From Thiodiazotropha sp040507005 (GTDB lineage Bacteria; Pseudomonadota; Gammaproteobacteria; Chromatiales; Chromatiaceae): a stretch of 64,000 nucleotides of DNA. The notes under the pieces are model-generated. The model was not told the DNA's origin. It saw only the letters and a program-made list of their open reading frames with translations, and made no database searches. Numbering within the stretch: position 1 is the first letter of the stretch; each line of letters starts with the position of its first letter. Location of the stretch: positions 14,934 through 78,933 of the forward strand of contig JBEVVS010000023.1 of NCBI GenBank assembly GCA_040507005.1, in the 5' to 3' direction. Below, piece by piece: positions 54,354 through 61,000 of the stretch. The translations under genes were made by a program, and so were the position numbers.

Positions 54354-55193
54354 ATGAATCCCTATCTGGGCCTGATTTGCTGTTTTTGGTTGGTTGCTAG
54401 CGCTACAGCTTGTTTGGCAGATAACAGCACTCAATCTGCGGCCCCTGAGGCGCGGGTGAAAATAGCCCTGATCATCGATGATCTTGGCAATCAGCAGCAG
54501 GCGGGGGTACGCGCCCTGGCCCTGCCGGGGGCGGTGACCTACTCTTTTCTGCCGCGAACCCCCTTCGCCTGGCAACTGGCAAGCCAGGCCCACCGATTGA
54601 ATAAAGAGGTCATGCTGCATCAGCCCATGGAGTCGGACAACGGCAACCGCTTGGGCAATGGGGCATTGACTCTGAGCATGTCGAGAGAGCAGTTCACCCG
54701 AACCCTGCGCCAGAATCTGGCATCCATCCCCTATGTGGCCGGGGTGAACAACCACATGGGAAGCCTGTTGACCAGGGATCCCACGGCCATGCGCTGGCTG
54801 ATGAACGAGTTGCGTGTCGGCGGACTCTATTTCATCGACAGCCGGACCACCGATGCCACGGTGGCTGAACGGGTTGCCAGTGCAAATCTGATCGCCACTT
54901 CCAGGCGACACGTATTTCTCGATAATACGCCCCAAGCGGGCGAGATCAGGCGCCAGCTTGAGCAGTTGTTGAAGATAGCGCGCACCCAGGGGCATGCCAT
55001 CGGTATTGCCCACCCCTATCCGCAGACCCTGGCGGTCCTGCATCAGGAATTGCCCAAACTCAAACAGCTGGGTATTGATCTGGTCCCCGTCTCAGAACTG
55101 ATCCATTCCGGGAGGTCACAATGGCACGCGTACTCGTCCCCCTCGCCCAAGGATGCGAAGAGCTCGAAGCAGTCACCATCACAGATCTACTGA
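54354..55193 (+). CDS. Divergent polysaccharide deacetylase (YibQ family)
   Basis: A 279-residue periplasmic protein of the DUF610/YibQ type. A signal peptide (residues about 1-25) precedes VKIALIIDDLGNQQQAGVRA, HQPMESDNGNRLGNGAL, GVNNHMGSLLTRDPTAMRWL and HPYPQTLAVL, which conserve the metal-site residues of the deacetylase fold. ATG at 54354, after AGGG, is preferred over the TTG that overlaps the ctpA stop. The 3' end overlaps the next gene by 73 bases. Substrate unknown. Confidence 0.88.
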   Translation: MNPYLGLICCFWLVASATACLADNSTQSAAPEARVKIALIIDDLGNQQQAGVRALALPGAVTYSFLPRTPFAWQLASQAHRLNKEVMLHQPMESDNGNRLGNGALTLSMSREQFTRTLRQNLASIPYVAGVNNHMGSLLTRDPTAMRWLMNELRVGGLYFIDSRTTDATVAERVASANLIATSRRHVFLDNTPQAGEIRRQLEQLLKIARTQGHAIGIAHPYPQTLAVLHQELPKLKQLGIDLVPVSELIHSGRSQWHAYSSPSPKDAKSSKQSPSQIY

Positions 55194-55669
55194 CCCGGGC
55201 GGGCATAGAAGTCGTCACCGCCGGCCTGGATTCACAGCCGGTCAAGGCCTCGAGGGGCATCACCCTGGTTCCCGACACCACCCTCGATGCGGTCATGGAT
55301 GATGAGTTCGATATGCTGGTGCTACCCGGCGGTTTGCCCGGCGCCGATTATCTGGATGCCGATCCGCGTATCCATGAACTGCTGAAACGACTCGATCAGC
55401 AGGGAAAATTCACCGCCGCAATCTGTGCCGCACCCAAGGTGCTGGCGGGGGCGGGCCTGCTTGAAGGCAGGCGCGCAACCAGCTACCCGGGGGTGCTGGA
55501 CAAGATGGAACTGCCCCAGGTGGATGTGCAGCTGGAGCCAGTCATCAGTGACGAACGGGTGATCACCTCCAGGGGACCGGGCACGGCGATGGATTTCGCC
55601 CTGGAACTGATCGAGAGACTCTGCGGGCGGGAGACCCGGGACCAGGTCGAGCAGGGGCTGGTGCGTTAA
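55121..55669 (+). CDS. yajL: DJ-1/YajL-family protein
   Basis: A 182-residue class I glutamine-amidotransferase-like protein. It begins MARVLVPLAQGCEELEAVTI, with the conserved glutamate, and has the nucleophile-elbow cysteine in FTAAICAAPKVLAGAGL near residue 106. DJ-1/YajL proteins protect against oxidative and electrophilic stress; chaperone and deglycase activities have been claimed. It starts inside the yibQ gene (73-base overlap, other frame) after GGGAGG. The stop codon TAA lies in the palindrome GCGTTAACGC, which was also the end of an old convergent comM copy. Confidence 0.9.
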   Translation: MARVLVPLAQGCEELEAVTITDLLTRAGIEVVTAGLDSQPVKASRGITLVPDTTLDAVMDDEFDMLVLPGGLPGADYLDADPRIHELLKRLDQQGKFTAAICAAPKVLAGAGLLEGRRATSYPGVLDKMELPQVDVQLEPVISDERVITSRGPGTAMDFALELIERLCGRETRDQVEQGLVR

Positions 55670-55725
55670 CGCCTGTCCAAATGCCGCTTACCGATCGCCT
55701 CGCCGATAGGGAAGCTCTCCACTTA
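55640..55725. repeat. yajL/comM junction, copy A
   Basis: Copy A of a duplicated segment: the last ten codons of yajL on the plus strand plus about 18 codons of a decayed comM 3' end on the minus strand. Reading leftwards, copy A ends GEAIGKRHLDRR where copy B ends SEAIGYRRLDRR. The core GTGCGTTAACGCCTGTCC is identical in both. Copy B is at 56882-56967. Confidence 0.85.
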
Positions 55726-55730
55726 AGCTA
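55667..55730 (-). pseudogene. comM 3'-end remnant
   Basis: About 20 codons readable on the minus strand (VESFPIGEAIGKRHLDRR, then stop) correspond to the last residues of ComM (VETAHISEAIGYRRLDRR at 56908). Nothing comM-like is readable further on, so only the 3' tip remains beside yajL. Confidence 0.75.
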
Positions 55731-56030
55731 GCCATCCTGATTAGAACAAAGCAACCGTTATCCGTAACGCGGACATAGCTAGTCTATGCACGACTGACGT
55801 GAATATATGGGAATTAAAAAACCGGTTATGATTGATAACTGTTTAATTGTTGTCGGCGGGTTTTCCTGGGAAGAGGTCAAACCGGCATCTGCTGATCTAG
55901 CGAACAAGCCATGGCTGGTAAGTGTTTGCGTGAAAATTGTGGTTGGTGTTAGAGTAGGCAGACTGGGTAACTTGCCTTATTGGCTTTGGTTTGTGGTAAG
56001 AAAATAACCATTTCCTAGTTAAAGGGACAG
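55731..56030. other. Unassigned spacer at the start of the inserted segment
   Basis: No recognised gene in about 300 bases. A 66-codon frame at 55807-56007 begins with ATG but has weak initiation signals and no recognisable similarity, so it is not called. The right end holds AAAGGGACAG, the ribosome site of the next gene. Confidence 0.4.
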
Positions 56031-56513
56031 ATGGAGTTGCTAACTCAAGGACCAAGATGCTCTGAGAACTTCTACCTTTCTATGAAGGAAGTGGCCTCTA
56101 TTCTGTGGGCGCTCCTGATGCTTTTTCACATGTATGATCTGGGCGCCCAAACACAATGGGCGACGCTGATGAATTTTGGCGTACTCGTTGTGTCTTTATT
56201 ACCTGCTGCTTTCCTAATACTATTGTCATATACCTCCAAGCCGCCTGAGTGTCTGCATGTGCGTATGGGTGGAGAAGGTGTTCCCCCAAGGCGGGCAATA
56301 ATTTATATCGAATTGATATGGAAATTGAGTACGGGTGGGCTTTATGCGACCTTGGCCTTCTTTATCATTAAATTGGGCCAGGATCCGGAATTTGATGTTC
56401 ATCTGCATCAGCCACTGATCGTAGTCGGACTGATCCATCTGATTCTTGCATTCATCCTGCTTATTTTGATGTATATCAGGGCCAAGCAGGAGGCTGAAGA
56501 ACATGCAGAATAA
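56031..56513 (+). CDS. Hypothetical four-helix membrane protein
   Basis: A 160-residue protein with four predicted membrane helices (about 18-35 SILWALLMLFHMYDL, 45-65 FGVLVVSLLPAAFLILLSY, 95-115 GGLYATLAFFIIKL, 128-150 IVVGLIHLILAFILLILMY) and a charged C-terminal tail. AAGGGA gives a good ribosome site. It is not a family I recognise. It sits with the next small membrane gene in the 1.24-kb segment flanked by the yajL/comM repeats, which suggests they arrived or moved as a unit (inference). Confidence 0.65.
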   Translation: MELLTQGPRCSENFYLSMKEVASILWALLMLFHMYDLGAQTQWATLMNFGVLVVSLLPAAFLILLSYTSKPPECLHVRMGGEGVPPRRAIIYIELIWKLSTGGLYATLAFFIIKLGQDPEFDVHLHQPLIVVGLIHLILAFILLILMYIRAKQEAEEHAE

Positions 56514-56542
56514 CCTCGGGAAATTCGCGTGGAATTTATGTC

Positions 56543-56734
56543 ATGATACATGAAACCTTTATCCATTTAGCATCGGCAGCCGCTACCTTGGCAGGCGCTG
56601 CGGTAGGTATAACCATCGGTCAGACAGATGTGAACATGGCGTTTTTTATGGCCTTGCCCGTCACATCAGCCATTGCCATGTTTGGCATGAGCCTGACCAA
56701 TCTCTATTTTTATCTCAAGCGGCGCAAACCCTGA
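56543..56734 (+). CDS. Small hydrophobic protein, two membrane helices
   Basis: A 63-residue protein (MIHETFIHLASAAATLAGAA, then VGITIGQTDVNMAFFMALPV and a second helix ending LTNLYFYLKRRKP). Two membrane helices with a short loop and a basic C-terminus. Unrecognised; the size and topology also fit a holin or a small transporter subunit, but nothing supports either. Twenty-nine bases after the preceding membrane gene, probably in one transcript. Confidence 0.55.
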   Translation: MIHETFIHLASAAATLAGAAVGITIGQTDVNMAFFMALPVTSAIAMFGMSLTNLYFYLKRRKP

Positions 56735-56881
56735 ATAGCTTCCAGCATCCTGCCAACAAACACCACCAATGGGCGTTCTAGCGCACGCCTTACCAATCCT
56801 CTCTAACCCTATTCCATTGCTGACAAGGTTCGGTCGCTGATGCCTGGATTATTGATAGAGTATGATTAGACTTGGATTGAT

Positions 56882-56967
56882 AGTCAGATTGAGCAGGGCT
56901 TGGTGCGTTAACGCCTGTCCAGCCGCCGATACCCGATCGCCTCGCTGATATGCGCCGTCTCCACCTT
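56882..56967. repeat. yajL/comM junction, copy B
   Basis: Copy B of the duplicated junction. The plus strand reads SQIEQGLVR then TAA, a relic of the yajL end (DQVEQGLVR at copy A); the minus strand is the true comM 3' end. Identity to copy A is clear over about 85 bases but far from complete, so the duplication is old or one copy came from a relative. Confidence 0.85.
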
Positions 56968-57369
56968 CGGGCTTGCCTCCAGGTCGGCGATGGTGCGGGC
57001 CACTTTTAGGATGCGGTGGTAGGCGCGCATGGACAGACCGAGTTTTTCAATCGCCCGATGGAGCAGTTGATTACCCTTCTTGCCCGGGTCGGCAAGCTTC
57101 TCGATCTGAAGTCCCTGCAGGGTCTGGTTGGTGCAGCCCTGTCTTTCCAGCTGTACCTCTCTGGCGTCGATGACCCGTCTGCGGATGGCCTCGCTGGGCT
57201 CTTCCCGGGCGGGTGACTCTTGGTTGATCTGCAGGGGCTGACGCGGCACCTCCACATGCATATCTATACGATCCAGCAGGGGGCCGGAGATGCGATTGCG
57301 GTAGCGGGTGATCCGGTCAAGGGTACAGTGGCAGCGGTTGCTGCCATCTCCCAGGTGGCCGCAGGGGCA
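56908..57369 (-). pseudogene. comM: 5'-truncated Mg-chelatase-type ATPase ComM
   Basis: ComM is a hexameric helicase for branch migration in natural transformation, normally about 500 residues. Only the last 154 residues remain, from the CPCGHLGDGSNRCHC motif through RISGPLLDRIDMHVEVPRQ to EAIGYRRLDRR. Homology stops abruptly at about 57369, just where intact family members read N-P-C-P-C-G. The N-terminal Lon-like domain and the Walker motifs are missing, so the protein would be inactive. The frame extends a few codons (MFFLPLAIYGKKATQG) into unrelated sequence. An HTH gene starts nine bases away on the other strand. Confidence 0.9.
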
Positions 57370-57377
57370 CCCTTGCG

Positions 57378-57803
57378 TTGCCTTTTTGCCATATATCGCT
57401 AAAGGCAAGAAAAACAAAGAGATATGCTGATCTTAAAGACTGCGCTACTCTCGGAGACCATATCAAGCGCATGAGGCTAAAACGCGGTCTCAGGCAAAGT
57501 GACGTTACCCCAAGATTGGGTGTCAATCCCTGGACACTCAGAAATTGGGAGCTTAACAACACAGAGCCGGCTGTTCAGTACTACCCCGCCATTATGGATT
57601 TTCTTGGGTACTGCCCGTACCAGCGAGGAGATACTTTGGGGAAGAAAATCATGTTGCACCGCACACATCAAGGGGTAACTCAGAGGCAATTAGCGCAACG
57701 ATTGAAGGTTGATCCGGGATCAATCTCAAGGTGGGAAACGGGGGTTCGGTTTCCCATGAAAGGCATGATAATAAAGTTACTGTATGCCTTGGAGAGAGGT
57801 TAG
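57378..57803 (+). CDS. XRE-type helix-turn-helix protein (double HTH)
   Basis: A 141-residue protein with two HTH segments: LGDHIKRMRLKRGLRQSDVT near residue 25 and LGKKIMLHRTHQGVTQRQLA near residue 90, the latter with KVDPGSISRWETG. The middle reads NNTEPAVQYYPAIMDFLGYC, a pattern familiar from stand-alone HTH proteins in many bacteria. The N-terminal LPFCHISLKARK also fits that group, which supports the TTG start at 57378. Its 5' end abuts the break point of comM, so it came with the rearrangement. Possible regulator of the following large gene (inference only). Confidence 0.75.
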   Translation: MPFCHISLKARKTKRYADLKDCATLGDHIKRMRLKRGLRQSDVTPRLGVNPWTLRNWELNNTEPAVQYYPAIMDFLGYCPYQRGDTLGKKIMLHRTHQGVTQRQLAQRLKVDPGSISRWETGVRFPMKGMIIKLLYALERG

Positions 57804-57975
57804 TGAAGCATGAACAGTATTCCAATGATCCCTAACTGAGTTGGAGCATTAGTTACTTGTACTCAGCAGGTGTGATGATGGCATGATGATCTATTTACTT
57901 ACTTTATTGAAAGAGCGTTTAAGGAATTTAAGTAGTTACGACTTTAATTACTGATTCGTTATAGATGACACTTCA

Positions 57976-57989
57976 TTGATCCAGGTCAA
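57976..57989. promoter_or_regulatory. FNR/ANR-like box upstream of the giant gene
   Basis: TTGATCCAGGTCAA, extended to ATTGATCCAGGTCAAT, fits the FNR consensus at nine of ten positions, 73 bases before the ATG at 58062, a normal activator distance allowing for a leader. The same sequence type occurs at 25204 and 35248. Confidence 0.6.
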
Positions 57990-58061
57990 TTTACTTAGTT
58001 CGATCTACCAAATAAATTTCACGCAGTTATCGATGTTTTATTAATTATTTAGGAATTAAAC

Positions 58062-61000
58062 ATGCAGGGACGCTAAAAAAGATCCCCACTCGCGGTTTTT
58101 TCGCTTGCCTTAACCCTCCTCTGGTCCATCTTTTTTTCCAGCCTTCTTCAGGCCAATGACCAACTCAATGCACTGTGGGTGGCAGAGTCAACTGGTGTCA
58201 TCAAGGTTGCCACGGCAGATGGTTCTGTCTTGCTGGAAATTGAAGATGATGGCGATCCACGTGCTGTCTCTGTGGACCAGTCAAATGCCAGGATATGGGT
58301 GTATGGCAATGACACACTCCGCGCGTATGGTTTTGATGGTGCACTGCTGTCTCAAACACAAGTCAGTTCAATAAATGGAAGTGATGAGAACACTTCCTGC
58401 CAGGAAGCACTGACGTCATTACTGAATCTGGGTGGTGAAAACGGGTCTGGTGCGGATTGTTTCGAACATGTCAGATCTATATTGGGGATATGGCCTGTCA
58501 ATCTTGCCGTCGGTAAAAACGATGGGGGCGTATGGCTAAGCGTATTTAAAACGCTCTACCAGTTCGATCACACAGGAACACTTCAGAACTCAATCACTTT
58601 CGACCGTATTATACGTTCAATTACCCACGAAACTGCTACTAACCAACTCTGGATTGCTGTCGCAAATGAAGTTGTGACGACTACGCCAGATGGCTCGTCG
58701 ACAGAAGTCATAACGCTGGGTCGAAGACAGCATATATTGGATCTTGCGTATGATGAAAACCTGAATGAAATCTGGGTTGTCACCGGTAGGAAGCTGCAAC
58801 GCTACACTACCAACGGTGAACGAACCTTTGTTCAATCACTACGTCACTTGAGGCAAGTGGCTCCCGATGGTCATGGCGGAGTTTGGCTCGCAGGTCGACA
58901 TAAGCTCTATCGCATGGATGCATCAGGCCTGATCCATTTTGAAATGGTGCCATTTCAAGGATTAGGTTTGAGGCGTCTTATCGATATTGTCGCTGATCAA
59001 ACGGACCATACGGTCTGGGTTGCAAACAAGCACGCCATTAAACATATCGATCACGATGGCCAGATATTGCATACCTTTGTTATGGAAGGTCAATGGGGTA
59101 TCCGGCGCGCAAAAATCCGCGATCTTGCCATCTATACCGACGCGGTAGCCCCTGAACTGACCATTCTATCTCCCTCGGATGCCAGCTATATCAATTCTCA
59201 AAATCCGCAAATAACCTTAGAGATTGTCGACGATGGAAGTGGCGTGAATGTCAATAGCCTGGAGTTTCTGGCGGAGGGTGAAACATTACCGGTCGAGTGC
59301 AGTGGCACACTACCCGAGTGGGTCTGCACGCCGACTGTGATATTCGCAGATGGTCCGGTCAGCCTTAGTGTGACAGTAGCCGACAATGCGGGTAATCGCT
59401 CTGAACCGGTTGAAACAACGTTTACGATTGATACGCAACTGCCTGAAATCACGTTGCAAGCGCCCGTGGATGGATTGTTGACAAACCAGCCGGAACTCGT
59501 TGTCAGCGGCAGTGTGAACGAAGCGGCCATGGTAACGCTCAATGGCGAACCGCTGACGCTCACCATCGATCATACCTTTACGGAAACACTGACCCTCATC
59601 GAAGGTGACAACCCAATTAATCTTCAGGCAACGGATTTGGCGGGTAATATTGCTGAGCTTAGCGCGCTTGTGGTGCTCGATACCCTGTCGCCGGCAGCGG
59701 TCGACTTGGAATTGATGCAAGTCGGTGATGTTATCGACGGCGAAGTGACGGTGACTGGGGATCCTTCGAGTGTCGAACCCGAGTCGAAGGTGATCATAGA
59801 AAATCAACGGACAGGTGAGACCGTTACCACGACGGCCAACACAGACGGCAGTTTTATCCTTATAATAACCGCCGAGCATAGTGATGAACTGTCAATCCTC
59901 GTCACCGATCAAGCAGGTAACGACAGTGACGAAGCCAGAACAGCCGTGACCGACGTGGTCTCGGGTGTCGGTACTATCCCTCCCGATCCCGCACAGCTTG
60001 CGCCACCCTTCAGTCCCAGTGCACCTGTTACGCTGTTTGCGTCCAGCGAGTTTCTCTACAACGGCACACCTCCCGTGCAAACCGGTGTGGACCCCACGAC
60101 CATCAGCAAGCAGCGGGTCGCTGTGGTGCGCGGTCTAGTGCTCGATCGCAATAACCACCCACTTCCTGGTGTAAAAATCACCATCAAGAACCATCCGGAG
60201 TTTGGTCAGACCCTGACCAGACGTGATGGTATGCTCGATATGGCTGTCAACGGCGGTGGTTTGTTGACCATCAACTATGAAAAAGCAGGCTATCTGCCGG
60301 TGCAGCGCAAGGTCGATGCTCCGTGGCAGGACTACGTCTGGGCCGAGGATGTGGTCATGATCCGGCTGGATGAACGGGTCTCCACCATAGACCTGAGTAA
60401 TCCCAACGCTCCCATGCAGGTTGCCCAGGGTAATCCCGTTACCGACGAGGATGGCACACGTCAAGCCACCGTCCTTTTCCCCAGTGGGACCTCGGCAACC
60501 ATGACGATGCCGGATGGCTCAACCCAGCCATTAACAACCCTCAATGTACGGGCCACGGAATATACTGTTGGTGAAAATGGTCCAGAGGCGATGCCTGCGC
60601 CCCTGCCACCGGCATCGGGCTATACCTATGCCGTCGAATTATCGGCAGATGAAGCAATCGCTGTTGGCGCCAAGCGGGTCGAATTCAATCAATCACTCCC
60701 GCTTTATGTCGATAATTTTCTAGATTTTCCTGTTGGCCAACCGGTGCCAATCGGTTACTACGACTTTGATAAATCTGCTTGGGTCCCGTCCGATGATGGG
60801 CGTATTGTACAGATATTACAAATAGAGAATGGACGTGCAGTACTGGATATTGAGGGAAATGGAGAGCCTACTAACTCTGCTGTTTTGGCAACTCTTGGTG
60901 TAACAGATCAGGAGTTGGTGATGTTAGCGGGGCTTTACGAAGTAGGCAATATACTTTGGCGATCCCAGATTGCACATTTTACACCTTGGGACTGCAATTG

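Noticed and set aside
55807..56007. 66-codon frame in the inserted segment
   Set aside because: Weak initiation region, no domain and an unconvincing composition; left as spacer.
58156..58374. Plus-strand frame starting at the first ATG inside the giant gene
   Set aside because: It is in another frame from the 1975-codon reading that encodes the signal peptide and propeller.
59198..60464. Several minus-strand frames opposite the giant gene
   Set aside because: Shadows of the repeat-rich plus-strand coding frame without motifs or ribosome sites.
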